64,000 bases of DNA from Azorinus chamasolen (GCA_963576725.1 OY755241.1:30444853-30508852); one strand, 5' to 3'. Numbered from the stretch's first letter, positions 41,766 to 51,800 are shown. The notes: generated by a model from the letters alone, not told the origin. Numbers and translations are program-made.

Positions 41766-42465
41766 CTAGGCAAAGTTGTTTATCAACCTGGACAATCTCT
41801 AAGTCAATGAAGCGTGAAAACTCTAGGTCAAAAAGGGTCATAATAACCTACTAACCTATGACATGTAATGTGACCCTCATTATGAACCCACATGCCAAGT
41901 TTGGTTACTGTAGGTGTTATACTTTGGCTATAACTAACACAAACAAAAAGGTCAACCTGGAAATTCTCTAAGTCAATGAAGCGTACAAACTAGGTCAAAA
42001 GGGGGTCATAGTAACCTGCTAACCTATGACATGTAATAAGACCCTCATTCTGAACCCACATGCCAAGTTTGGTTACTGTAGGTATTATACTTTGGCTAGA
42101 ACTAACTCAAACAAAAAGGTCAACCTGGAAATTCTCTAAGTCAATAAAGCGTACAAACTAGGTCAAAAAGGGGTCATAGTAACCTGCTAACCTATGACAT
42201 GTAATGGGACCCTCATTCTGAACCAACATGCCAAGTTTGGTTACTGTAGGTATTATACTTCGGCTAGAACTAACTCAAACAAAAAGGTCAACCTGGAAAT
42301 TCTCTAAGTCAATGAAGCGTACAAACTAGGTCAAAAAGGGGTCATAGTAACCTGCTAACCTATGACATGTAATGGGACCCTCATTCTGAACCCACATGCC
42401 AAGTTTGGTTACTGTAGGTATTATACTTTGGCTATAACTAACTCAAACAAAAAGGTCAACCGGAC
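41766..42465. repeat. 168-bp tandem repeat
   Basis: Four units (aligned at 41806, 41975, 42143 and 42311) containing AACCTATGACATGTAATG and CATGCCAAGTTTGGTTACTG. Later copies are nearly identical, which suggests recent amplification or homogenisation. Confidence 0.95.
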
Positions 42466-42671
42466 GGACGGGCGGAGCCGGGACGGCATTCGCCAATCTA
42501 TAAGCCTGGATTGCGAGCAATCCGGCCAAATATGGCTAATATAGGACTCGAACTCAAACAAAGGCACGTTTCCCTAACATAGACGACCATGTGCATAAAT
42601 GGCCATTACAATTATACAATATGACATAAAATAATACTCTGCTATTCATTAAAAATTTAAAAAAAAGTTTA

Positions 42672-42767
42672 AGGTCGACACGGGATTCGAACCCACGCTC
42701 AATAAAAAACTACTCTCGCAAAGTCTTCTTCGTACCTAGACTTTACCCACTGCGCTAAACTGCTGAC
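42672..42767 (-). other. tRNA-like sequence in right subterminal region
   Basis: On the minus strand, TAGCGCAGTGGGTAAAG (A-box) and GGGTTCGAATCCCG (perfect B-box) are separated by a long variable arm, and an oligo-T run (42659-42666) follows. The acceptor ends pair at 5 of 7 positions. It mirrors the unit at 40350. Confidence 0.55.
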
Positions 42768-42974
42768 AACAATTCCGCCTTCAATGTTATCTTATATACT
42801 AAACTCTTCTGTTTAAAAAATGGTCCGAGATCATGCGGAATGCTGATCTCCCTAAAAAATGGACTCGGCTGACCTTTGACACGTCAGACCTAGTTGTTTG
42901 ACTATAACATGTGTTACTTCCATGTATGAATATGTAAAAATAAATGTACATGTAATATGGTGAAAAAGTTGTGA

Positions 42975-43044
42975 CTTGACTGGGACTCGAACCAATGGCC
43001 TCTGGCTTACCATGCCATCACTCTACCGACTGAGCTACAAAGCT
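42975..43044 (-). other. tRNA-like sequence / SINE head
   Basis: The minus strand has TAGCTCAGTCGGTAGAGTG (a good A-box and D-arm) and GGTTCGAGTCCC (B-box), then a T5 run. The anticodon stem pairs 4 of 5, but acceptor and T stems are poor. It is probably a tRNA-derived SINE head or pseudogene, lying just outside the TIR element. Confidence 0.5.
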
Positions 43045-43430
43045 ACACTATCAACTGTTTCACTGTTTCTATCCGACTACATATGAATGATTGAATGAAT
43101 GTATTATAAGAATATATCACATATCAGTGATTTTTTTTCACTTTTGGGGGAATGGTGGCGGGGCCTTTTGATAGGGGAAGGGAAAATGCACATGTGAAGT
43201 TATTATATGTATAAACATTATTTTATCTTAATATCTGAGCCTTGATCTGAAAAATTAAGCATTAGTGACACTCAAACAGCTGCATTGTCCTTGATGCGGC
43301 TGCTGATCAGGGTCTGCACTATTTGGCACACACCAGTATCATTTTTTGAATGCAGCACACGTCATATAGTTAATATGTTCATACCAATGAATTATCACTT
43401 TTTTGACTGATTGAGGATGTCCCTGGTCTG

Positions 43431-43584
43431 GGGGGCCATTTCATGGGTCTACATGGTCTAAAAGGTTAAAAAAAACCAAATAATTTTGGGTCAATTTAGT
43501 GCTATATTATATACAATAGCACTAAATCAACCCAAATTTTTTTTTTGACCTTTTACACCATGTAGACCCACGAAATGGCCCCCT
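43431..43584. mobile_element. Fold-back element with 60-bp arms
   Basis: GGGGGGCCATTTCATGGGTC and GACCCACGAAATGGCCCCC, with inner GTGCTATATTATATACAATA/GCAC forming the tip. It is unrelated to the other hairpin families. Confidence 0.88.
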
Positions 43585-43845
43585 GTGTTCAATACTTATA
43601 ATCATTGTGGATAATTATTGGATGCTGTTTGAATTATTCAAAGAATGTCGCATCTTAAATGATCTAATCAGAATTTATGAAAAAACCAAATGACTGTCTT
43701 TAAAATTAAATGTAAACAACATGGGTTCTTCTTCGAAGGTGTCATAATACATTATAGAGTCAAATATAAATTACAAAGATTAATGATGATTTTCTATCAA
43801 ATAAATTACACAACTTTATATTAGGAGTTTTAGGACTGTAACATT

Positions 43846-44160
43846 TTAACCCTTTACTACATGAATATTTAAGTAAAAAATAATGATGTCATGAATATCA
43901 ATTACCAGTAGATTACTTTTCAAACACATGAAATTTTGCCAAAGAGAAACTATAGAATCACATCTATATTATTCCATAAGCCAACAGAGCAAACCCTGAT
44001 CAGATGGCTCCTATAGATAGGATCCATCTGATCTGAGTCTATTCTGTTTGCAAAGGTATAGAAAGGCATATTGGCTCTTATAGGACTGGAGCCATCTGAT
44101 CTGGGTCAAGTACTCTGTTACTCTATTTGCAAAGGCGTATTTATGCCAGTAAAGGGTCAA
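43846..44160 (-). mobile_element. TTAA-1 MITE (reverse) with duplicated hairpin arm
   Basis: TTAACCCTTTACTACATGAA end, hairpin GGCTCCTATAGATAGGATCC, then a second GACTGGAGCCATCTGATCTG and CTATTTGCAAAGGCGTAT. Confidence 0.85.
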
Positions 44161-44247
44161 TTAAGTCTTTTTTTCTCCTGAAAATATATTATTTTATCAT
44201 CAATACACAACAAGAAAGAAATTGTTATATAATAAGTAAGATCTCCT

Positions 44248-44501
44248 TTAACCCTTTCCTTCATATAAATGTGTTTTCACATATTTCAAACAGATTAGAC
44301 CCAGATCATACGGCTTCTATAAGGGTCGTCTGAGCTGGGTCTGCACTGTTTGCTAATGGAATTTGAAAGATCTAAAATGGCTGCAATTTTCCACCTTCCA
44401 TATTTTGTTATTACTATTTTGGCCATGAATATATTCAGAAGATCTACATTGAGGTATTGATATTTGGAATAAACACAGAAGTTGAACAGGGAAAGGGTTA
44501 A
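44248..44501 (+). mobile_element. TTAA-1 hairpin MITE
   Basis: TTAACCCTTTCCTTCATATA end, CAAACAGATTAGACCCAGAT arm, GAACAGGGAAAGGGTTAA end. Confidence 0.88.
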
Positions 44502-44904
44502 ATGAACACTACAATATCTCATAGTCTCATCAATTAGCTGTTAAACACAGCATGCTAATTTTCTGATGGGTGCCGTCTGACGGAATATCGGGAAGTAGCT
44601 CAATATCACCATTTAGTAAACAAATGTGAAATATCATATTTAACCAAAATATACATTATAATATACTACCAAAATGTGGGCCGTTTGGCATGGGAAAATC
44701 TGGTCTGAGATACGTGGGCCGTTTTGACCCACATTCAAATTCAATAGAATTCTTAATCAGATGGTAACTAGTCCGATTTGTTTTGGGACGAAATGATATC
44801 TGTAAAAGCATATTAAAAATTAGTCTACATATATATGCAGATCTAGATAGTTTATAATTTATATGTACAATTCGATAGGCTTCTTTGTCAAGAGAAATAA
44901 AATC

Positions 44905-44962
44905 TACTTACCAAGTAACACGGTCCCGTAAATCGTTTGAAAACTATTTCTGGCCATTTCGA
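44905..44962 (-). other. Possible small first exon (minus)
   Basis: The minus strand reads MARNSFQTIYGTVLL followed by a consensus donor gtaagt. It could be the start exon of the antisense pseudogene at 37.2-39.0 kb, but its phase (1) does not match the acceptor at 38998 (phase 0), so the link is unproven. Confidence 0.2.
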
Positions 44963-45394
44963 GCAGTTCTGTCTCACTTCAGGTGCTAATGTGTAGAGAT
45001 CTACGATGTTCTGATCATTAATCATTTGCCTGTCTTCATTATATTGTCTGTAACATTACTGATACGACAAATTCAAAAAATGCCTGTAAAGTTGAAACGG
45101 GGCTGTTTACCCCACCCACTTATTCACACACGCGAAGTCACAAGGTCACTGTACAGACGCGGATTATTGCTACCTTAAATATATCTATATCAATACAAAT
45201 GATTTATTGAATGCAGCTTACGATCGAAGCACATATTGTTTTGTGACAGACTTACACGCAACCCGAATATAGGCAATACATCATCTTATAAATGAAACTG
45301 GCGTGTTAGTACGCGGTTCTGAACTCAAATCTGCAGACGCTCTCATCAGACGCTTGACGCCTACGTCATCAAGACTTTCCCTTATGACGTAGGT

Positions 45395-45765
45395 GTTTTG
45401 TTGAGAAACGTGTTTTCTGGCGGACCGTTTTTAACTTAAACGCTTTGAAAATGGCAGTGTTTTAAAGCACTGTCTGTCTCTGAAAATATTTTCAAAATAT
45501 CACTTATAGGGCTTACTTCAACAAAATTTAGTCTTTTTAAGATAAAACACACACAATATGACTTACTACTCTGAGGAGGGGATACAAATGTTAATATAAC
45601 ATTTCATTGTTACTAAGTGAAAACGTCGGCGTTTTAGTGACAAGCTTTAGTAAAACACGCGTGTTTAATTCCAAAACGCACCAAAAACGCCACTGTTTTG
45701 GTGCAAAACATTAGCGTTATTGAATCAAACACCTTCAAAACACGTTAGATGACGGTAAAATTTAC
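45395..45765. repeat. AAAACRC/GYGTTTT motif cluster (right)
   Basis: GTGTTTT, GCGTTTT, AAAACAC and AAAACGC recur in both orientations (for example TAAAACACGCGTGTTTAA and CACTGTTTTGGTGC). This mirrors the cluster at 34.9 kb. Confidence 0.7.
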
Positions 45766-46016
45766 AGTGCACTCGTAAACTTCTCCCCTCCCCACCGTCC
45801 CCAAACACACACATTACAGTCCCATGCCACCGTGTCCACGGACACTTTGACCTTTACAGTAGGCGGGTAGAATTAACCACAGTCTTGGAGAAAAATGACG
45901 TATGGCTAATGATCAAACCCTAGTCTGCTTAAATTTTAGTTAAAACCTTTAAGAAATCCAGTATGTAATTGTTTCGCTGCCGATGTCGTATCTGTGATTA
46001 CTAGTAGTATCTTTGC

Positions 46017-46078
46017 AAACAGTTTGGATCCAGATGAGACACCGAGTTACTCGGCGTCTCATCGGGATCCAAACTGTA
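46017..46078 (+). repeat. GGATCC hairpin element
   Basis: AACAGTTTGGATCCAGATGA and GGGATCCAAACTGT around ACCGAGTTACTCGGCG. Confidence 0.9.
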
Positions 46079-46269
46079 TCTTATTGTGATAATATTTTTT
46101 TTTCGAATGAAAATGTGAGAAAATAAACCAAACGAAAATTGTAAGAGGCTTCGGATTTTGCAAACGGCAATATTTGGTAGCGAAAGAGTTAAATAGCTCG
46201 GATCATAATGACAATTCGAATTACTTGCCGTCTTATCTCCATTAAATCTGTTTGCATGCGAATGCCAGT

Positions 46270-46532
46270 TTAACCCTTTACTCCATAAATACGCCTTTCT
46301 ACGCCTTTGCAAACAGACTAGACCCAGATCAGACGGCTCCTATAGGAGCCATCTGATCAGGGTCTGCTCTGTTTGCATATGATAAAATACATACATACAT
46401 GTACAGGTATATGATTCTACAGTTTCTGTCATGGATAAAATACCAATATCGATGTGCTATTATAACAAATAAATCTAATTAATATTCATAATGTCATTAT
46501 TTCTTACATAAATATTCATGGAGGAAAGGGTA
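46270..46532 (+). mobile_element. TTAA-1 hairpin MITE
   Basis: TTAACCCTTTACTCCATAAA end, intact hairpin GGCTCCTATAGGAGCC, right end CATGGAGGAAAGGGTAG. It lies 270 bp before the homeobox exon. Confidence 0.92.
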
Positions 46533-46799
46533 GATAGCTAGGCTTGAAGCATTTTCAAAATCCATTTCCTGGTTGTAACTGAATACCAGCTTCTCTCTCT
46601 CTTTATGTCCGTCTTTTGAAAATGCCTGTACGTCTGTTTGTCGACCAGTAATTGTTCTGTCTGTCGGTCAGTCCGTCAGTCCGTACTTCCGTCTGTCTAA
46701 GTATGTCGGTCTCTCCGTGTTTCACAGCATCCCTTTTGTCATCAAATCTCTGTTTCGCGGGAGATATTTTGCTTTATTTTCCTGGTTTTTTTTTTCTAG

Positions 46800-47075
46800 A
46801 TTCAGAATCTCAACAAAAGACGAAAACCAAACGAGTTCGCACGACATTTACAGAGGAGCAGATACAGGTTCTGCAAGCCAACTTCCAACTTGACTCGAAC
46901 CCGGACGGTCAGGACCTAGAACGCATAGCCCAAATCACAGGTCTTAGCAAGCGGGTGACGCAAGTCTGGTTCCAGAACTCGCGAGCGAGACAAAAGAAAC
47001 AACAACAACAACATACCGGAAGTAGATCCAGTCCAGGTTCCCTGTCATCCCAGAAGCTTGATCTTGACATGGAAC
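46800..47075 (+). CDS. Awh: Awh/Lhx6/8-type LIM-homeodomain gene, homeobox exon
   Basis: Two bases complete an Asp codon, then SESQQKTKTKRVRTTF opens the homeodomain. In the 244-residue spliced product the homeodomain covers about residues 141-200. F8, W48, F49, Q50 and N51 are all present (VWFQNSRARQKK). S52 in WFQNSRAR fits insect Awh better than vertebrate Lhx6/8, which I recall as WFQNCRARHKK. A glutamine run and a Ser-rich tail follow, ending at MER/Q. The acceptor is ttttttctag and the donor gtgagt, with phase 1 at both edges. The product is a sequence-specific transcription factor; Awh/Lhx6/8 proteins act in precursor-cell and neuronal specification. A TTAA-2 hairpin element begins 38 bases after the donor. 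Confidence 0.95.
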
Positions 47076-47112
47076 GTGAGTAACACTCGGATTATCTCGA
47101 TGTTCTTCTAGT

Positions 47113-47340
47113 TTAACCCATTACCTCATAGGCTATTTTAGATGCAACCTCTATGAATAAATCTACCGAAAAGAAGCATTCACTAGAGAAAAGGAACATT
47201 CTAGAATTTTGTAGTTTGAAACCACTGTGATATATAGAGCATTTGCTCCTATAGGAGCAAATGCTCTATTTATCACAATGGTTTCAGAAAGTGACTTTTA
47301 CAGAGTCGTCAAAAGTCGTCAATATGAGGGAATGGGTTAA
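47113..47340 (+). mobile_element. TTAA-2 hairpin MITE (intact)
   Basis: TTAACCCATTACCTCATAGG and TATGAGGGAATGGGTTAA ends, hairpin centre TTTGCTCCTATAGGAGCAAA. Confidence 0.95.
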
Positions 47341-47344
47341 TCTT

Positions 47345-47594
47345 CTTGCCCTTTACCTGATGAATATTCATATAAGAAATAATGACATCATCAATATGCA
47401 TTAGCTGAATGTTAATAATGGCTTATAAACATCTAGGATTGTTTGACCGTGACAAAACCTGCATCATCAGATCGATGTTAGTCCATAGGAAAACGGAGCA
47501 GGCACTGATCAGATGGCTCCTATAAGAACCATCTGATCTGGGTCTACTCTTTTTGCAAAGGCGTGAAAAGTGTTTTTATGAAGGAAAGGGTTAA
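47345..47594 (-). mobile_element. TTAA-1 hairpin MITE (reverse)
   Basis: TTGCCCTTTACCTGATGAAT end, hairpin GGCTCCTATAAGAACC, right end GAAGGAAAGGGTTAA. Confidence 0.88.
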
Positions 47595-47617
47595 CTTTTT
47601 AATCAACAAGAAACCCA

Positions 47618-47681
47618 ATATGACATGGGTCTACTCTGTTTGCAAGGTACAAAAGGGCGTATATATGGAGTAATGGGTTAA
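47618..47681 (-). repeat. TTAA-1 half element
   Basis: CATGGGTCTACTCTGTTTGC to GGAGTAATGGGTTAA. Confidence 0.7.
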
Positions 47682-47867
47682 ATATATTTAGATCAAATAA
47701 CATTCAGACTCTAACAGTGTTAACTGAAACCTTTATTGTATCAAAAAATGTTAAAGAATCTCTCACTTCATGAATATTTAGTTTAATAATGGTACCCAAA
47801 TAAAGACACTCTTTGCCATTGCAGAATAAACTTTATGTACAGACGAGATTGGTTCTAAGGGTGGTCA

Positions 47868-48375
47868 CAGTAAAAGGTTTATTGCAGAAATGGCACCCAA
47901 ATAGTAATTTTAGCAGAGTTTGAAGACATCAAAACGATGATTTTAATAAAATTTTGAAATACATCTACCAAAACGATGATTTTAGTAAAGTAATTTGAAA
48001 GAAACACAAAAGATGATTTTAGTAAAGTATTTTGAAAGAAACACAAACGACAATTTTAGTAAAGTATTTTGAAAGAAACACAAACGATGATTTTAGTAAA
48101 GTATTTTGAAAGAAACACAAAAGATGATTTTAGTAAGGTATTTTGAAAGAAACACACACGATGATTTTAGTAAAGTATTTTGAAAGAAACACAAACGATG
48201 ATTTTAGTAAAGCATGAATTGCACCCTTTATCTGTGACTCTGAATACTTATTTATACATGTATACCAATGCGTGAGCATGTACTCAGAGCTACAGATAAA
48301 GGCGCGTACCCAACTACAATGTACTAAATCGCCATATTTCAAACAAACCCTACTCACAGTATAGGGTTTGGGATA
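47868..48375 (+). mobile_element. AAACCCTAT-type element with 37-bp satellite in its loop
   Basis: GGTGGTCACAGTAAAAGGTT near the left and CCCTACTCACAGTATAGGGT at the right correspond to the arms of the hairpins at 32941 and 59757. Confidence 0.65.
47930..48212 (+). repeat. 37-bp tandem repeat
   Basis: About 7-8 units of GATGATTTTAGTAAAGTATT plus TTGAAAGAAACACAAAC; unit starts near 47974, 48012, 48049 and 48086. Confidence 0.95.
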
Positions 48376-48546
48376 GAAATAAAGAAATTATTCTTGAAAA
48401 TCTTTTATTTTACTCATCTTATTTGGACCCCCAGCTTATACGTGTATGTTCGGTAGTTTTGCTTTCCAAATAGCGTAATTAGTCCCTAATTACCATGGAG
48501 CAGGTTGATTAGGGTCTACATGTATATTAGTTGCAACTTCCCCCAT

Positions 48547-48752
48547 TTAACCCTTTCCTTCATTTAAATGTTTTTGAAAAACTTAACAGAGTAGACCCAT
48601 ATCAGTCGGTTCCTATAGGAGCCACAGGGGCCATAGGAGACATATCTGTTTCTTTAGTTTCTTAAAGTTTTCCATATTTCATCATCACTTACAGTGTATT
48701 TTGTCCATGAATATTCAGTAGGTATTGACAGTTGAGTAGAACATAGAACAGT
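48547..48752 (+). mobile_element. TTAA-1 MITE, hairpin reduced
   Basis: TTAACCCTTTCCTTCATTTA end, ACAGAGTAGACCCATATC, TTCCTATAGGAGCCACAGG, then the tail; the right arm is missing. Confidence 0.75.
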
Positions 48753-49009
48753 GCCTTAGCCATGGCAAAGACTGTAGAATTAGATCTATTTTACATATAT
48801 TTCATAACAAACAGAGCGGAATCTGACGACTCGCAAATCTGAAATATCAAATACATACCATTATTAGTCTTAGGCATTTCTTAAATGAGCATTTGTGCTG
48901 CATTGGTCACTTTATGAATATTCTTTAACTTAATTATTTATCAAGTAAAACATCAACATGCAATTATTGACTTAGACGAACATTGTAGTATCATATCTAT
49001 ATAACTTTA

Positions 49010-49052
49010 TTAGCAAACAGAGCAGACTCTGATCAGACGCCTGCTACAGAAA
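49010..49052 (-). repeat. TTAA-1 hairpin arm
   Basis: TTAGCAAACAGAGCAGACTC and AGACGCCTGCTACAG only. Confidence 0.55.
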
Positions 49053-49095
49053 AAAAACTTGAAAGGGCATTTATATGAAGCAAACGGCCAAGAAA

Positions 49096-49185
49096 GGTGG
49101 CCGCTTAATGTATATTGTATATTGAAAGTCATGCAGAAAACTTATCTTGAAGTTTGTCAACCTGCATTAAGCAGTCACCTATCTA
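49096..49185 (+). repeat. TA-1 internal hairpin
   Basis: AGGTGGCCGCTTAATGTATA and CTGCATTAAGCAGTCACCT around AAACTTATCTTGAAGTTT. It lies just before the terminal Awh exon. Confidence 0.7.
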
Positions 49186-49298
49186 AGAATGTTCGGTGCA
49201 TCTTTACTAAAAGTTACAATATTACTTCTTTGAATGACATGTTTTAACATTATAACATGTTTGTATACCAACAGTTCACCTCTTCTCCTCTCCTTCAG

Positions 49299-49363
49299 AA
49301 GAGTGCCATTGGGGAAACACCTCGGACAGCCAGGACAGCAACAACATCTCATTCTCAGACTGA
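49299..49363 (+). CDS. Awh: Awh/Lhx6/8-type LIM-homeodomain gene, terminal exon with stop
   Basis: After the acceptor ctctccttcag, the first two bases complete a Gln codon. The exon then reads ECHWGNTSDSQDSNNISFSD and TGA. It is accepted because the phase matches the homeobox exon exactly and because the tail carries an SQDS motif resembling the C-terminus of insect Awh as I remember it. All four exons total 735 nt, which is 244 codons plus stop. The exon is too short to be found by ORF length. The 3' UTR probably runs on through repeat sequence; an AATAAA lies near 50174, which is inference only. Confidence 0.8.
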
Positions 49364-49445
49364 GCATGCGCAGTGTCCCACTTGACGTTACTTTCCTAAT
49401 ATGGAATATACTCGATAGTACGCAACACAGTGTCGCAAATATAAC

Positions 49446-49631
49446 AACAGCTGAACCTGTCTTAAGCGACCAGTTATTTATTCAAGTTTTAAAACGCGGA
49501 TTGTTGCTTAATGCTGGGCAAAAGCAATGCAGAAAACCCGTATTGGAGTTGACCTGTATGTAGCTACCACCTGTCTTTCGACTTAGAATTAAACTTCTTT
49601 TCAATTGTCGCTTAAGAACATTTTTCCTGTC
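49446..49631 (+). mobile_element. TA-1c (pogo-like) MITE, probably in the Awh 3' UTR
   Basis: AGCTGAACCTGTCTTAAGCG end, GGATTGTTGCTTAATGCTGG, GTAGCTACCACCTGTC, GTCGCTTAAGAACATTTTTC end. It starts about 80 bp after the Awh stop codon. Confidence 0.8.
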
Positions 49632-49878
49632 TATAAAATATACAACAGAATCTCACAAAATAGACGACTATCTGTGAAAGGACGACTATCTGTGAATACA
49701 GACCGAATATAGCGCGAAAGGTCGTGCAGAATATAGTGCAGTGTAATGCAGAAAACTCCGCCAGGTGCATTAAGTTATTGTATGTGTTTACCTTTTGTAG
49801 TAATCGTCGACTGCGAAAAGTATCGTCTGCTGCAATTTCATAACTTCAATTGTTTTGTTCCAAAATTTCATGTACAGC

Positions 49879-49945
49879 CTAAACAGTTTGGATCCTGATG
49901 AGAAACTGAGTTAATCGGCGCCTCGTCCGGATTCAAAGTATTTGA
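49879..49945 (+). repeat. GGATCC hairpin element
   Basis: AAACAGTTTGGATCCTGATG and TCCGGATTCAAAGT around CTGAGTTAATCGGCG. Confidence 0.75.
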
Positions 49946-50224
49946 ACGGGTGATAAGAAAGTCGTCTCTAACGTACAAAGAGTCTAAAGCAACAAAGGCA
50001 ATCACGCTTAGTTTGAATGGCCGCTGTGGAGAGTGTTTGCATTGCTTAATCGGGGATTTTCGTCTAATTCGAAGGTCGATCGGCAAGTGTCGCCTCAATC
50101 GGAAATCCTCGCCTAATTCCGACAACACCGACTGAATGTATACATGGTGGAAGTGTAACACTTTGTTCGCCGGAATAAATTTATTTGAAGCGGTGGTTAA
50201 CACTGAAGTGCTGCGTGGAAAATA

Positions 50225-50320
50225 ATATGTGAACCAGAGAGAACAAACCCTGAATAGATGGCTCTCTTAGGGGTCTACATAAGCCATTAGATCTGGGTAT
50301 ATACTGTTTACACATGATGT
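50225..50320 (-). repeat. TTAA-1 hairpin, diverged
   Basis: CCAGAGAGAACAAACCCTGA and TATACTGTTTACACATG with GGCTCTCTTAGGGG. Confidence 0.55.
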
Positions 50321-50405
50321 GTAGTTTTAAAAATGCTGCACATAGATTTATGCTCCCAGTCAGCAGTTGACGAAGTCATCATACACCTAGCGTTTTGTCT
50401 CTCTA

Positions 50406-50557
50406 TACAGTACAATCTCGATTATTCGAACACGTATATCGTTCTTTAAGACTGGTGACAGCTTAATGCATGCCTTTCACCATGCTTTAAGCAGCCACTT
50501 GCCTAAATGGGTCTACATTCTTCTATACTAGAATTTCGAAAAATCGAGATTTTGCAA
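50406..50557 (+). mobile_element. Tigger/pogo-like MITE
   Basis: CAGTACAATCTCGATTATTC and TTCGAAAAATCGAGATTTTG are TIRs; inner GACAGCTTAATGCATGCC and GCTTTAAGCAGCCAC. Confidence 0.8.
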
Positions 50558-50635
50558 TATATGTATTTTGAGCGGTTGTTATTGAAGGGTTTCCACTGTA
50601 CATTATGAACTTTTACCCATACAGACAGGCCATAG

Positions 50636-50700
50636 GCAAACAATGTAGACCCAGATCAGAAGGCTCCTTAAGGAACTCTCTCCGGGTTTGCACAGTTTAC
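50636..50700 (+). repeat. Hairpin, CAATGTAGACCC type
   Basis: GGCAAACAATGTAGACCCAG and CGGGTTTGCACAGTTTAC around GGCTCCTTAAGGAAC. Confidence 0.7.
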
Positions 50701-50854
50701 TAAGTCAATCAATGTCAAATATTGTGACCAGCATATATTTCTTCAGCAGAGACCCTTCACACGAAATCATGTATAGATCCAAATTTCCATTTTGAGGAGT
50801 GTACGTTGTATAATACGAGTATAATAGTTAGCCGTCTATTTGATAGAGACACAT

Positions 50855-51105
50855 TTAACCCTTCTCTTGCTGAATTTTAAAATACATTTCTCCTTCTTTA
50901 CCCATGCCCTGTTGTATAATTACATATATCTTCACTGTGCACAAGTATTTCGCTTGCAATCACTGCTGTGGAGTGCACTTGTTGCACAATCAATTTGTAA
51001 ATAGTGCAGACACTGATGAGCCAGCTCCTGCAGGAGTTGTCTCATCTGGGTCTTCACTATTTACAAGTAGGTATATTGACGTGAATAGCAAGCGAAGGGT
51101 TAAAT
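50855..51105 (+). mobile_element. TTAA-5 hairpin MITE, copy 1
   Basis: TTAACCCTTCTCTTGCTG and CAAGCGAAGGGTTAA ends; hairpin arms GTAAATAGTGCAGACACTGA and TCTTCACTATTTAC around AGCTCCTGCAGGAGTT. Confidence 0.92.
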
Positions 51106-51107
51106 GT

Positions 51108-51309
51108 ATTTGCAATCAGAGTAGACTTAAATCAGACGGTTCCTCTAGGAGCCGTTTGATTAGGATCTGCTATATTTGTTAGTGAAATGATATACATGTA
51201 GATCTGTTTTGCACCATATTCATACCCTGTGATTGTATACCAACACAGGAATTCAGTGAATTAGTGCCATTATTCGTGACTCTTCATGAGGTAAAGTGTG
51301 AAAGGGTAA
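51108..51309 (+). mobile_element. TTAA-1 hairpin MITE
   Basis: TTTGCAATCAGAGTAGACTT arm, GGTTCCTCTAGGAGCCG, tail TTCATGAGGTAAAGTGTG and AAAGGGTAA. Confidence 0.78.
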
Positions 51310-51497
51310 ATATCTGAAAGGAATAGCAGCATCGTTGCTTCCTTGATCTCTAAAAGTACTCCATTTTCTCCTATTTTTTCAAAAATACAATTTGGTTGAC
51401 AAATCGTTTTTAAAAATCGACGTGAGACTTCACGAATTCATCTCACACAATACACGCAGACCCTTCCTATTGCAAACATTAACTGAATAGTGGGTGC

Positions 51498-51747
51498 TTA
51501 ACCCTTCGCTTGCTGAATTTTAAAATACATTTCTCCTTCTTTACCCATGCCCTGTTGTATATTTACATATATCTTCACTGTGTACAAGTATTTCGCTGTG
51601 CAATGACTGCTGTGGAGTGCACTGGTTGCACAATCAACTAGTAAATAGTGCAGACCCTGATGAGACATTTCCTGCAGGAGCTGTCTCATCTTGGTCTTCA
51701 CTATTTACAGGTAGGTATATTGACGAGAATAGCAAGCGAAGGGTTAA
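51498..51747 (+). mobile_element. TTAA-5 hairpin MITE, copy 2
   Basis: Nearly identical to the copy at 50855 (TTAACCCTTCGCTTGCTG, same arms, TTTCCTGCAGGAGCTG centre). Confidence 0.93.
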
Positions 51748-51800
51748 CCCCCCCCTTTTCCCACATAATATATACAATGTAATAATGGTATTGACATCAG

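Larger units (their letters stand above)
40209..42907. mobile_element. 2.7-kb TIR DNA element carrying tRNA-like units and tandem repeats
   Basis: The terminal inverted repeats are about 74 bp (40209-40283 and 42834-42907). They start TTATAGTCAAACAACTAGGT and include GAGTCCATTTTTAAGGGAGA, with matched order on both sides. No transposase frame is present. Just inside each TIR is a tRNA-like sequence pointing inward from that end, each followed by an oligo-T run. The interior is almost wholly 144-bp and 168-bp tandem repeats. The family is unassigned; a TA target is possible. Confidence 0.8.
34859..45769. mobile_element. Possible 10.9-kb CACTG-ended (EnSpm/CACTA-like) element
   Basis: The left end is CACTGTAAATG and the right end ATTTACAGTG, with a possible 2-bp CA duplication. 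Each end is followed inward by a cluster of AAAACAC/GTGTTTT motifs (34878-35120 and 45430-45760), the kind of subterminal array seen in CACTA elements. The ends are short, no transposase was recognised, and younger elements sit inside. It fills most of the large Awh intron. Confidence 0.35.

Noticed and set aside
42975..43044. Functional tRNA gene
   Set aside because: A- and B-boxes are good, but acceptor and T-stem pairing is too poor; kept only as tRNA-like.
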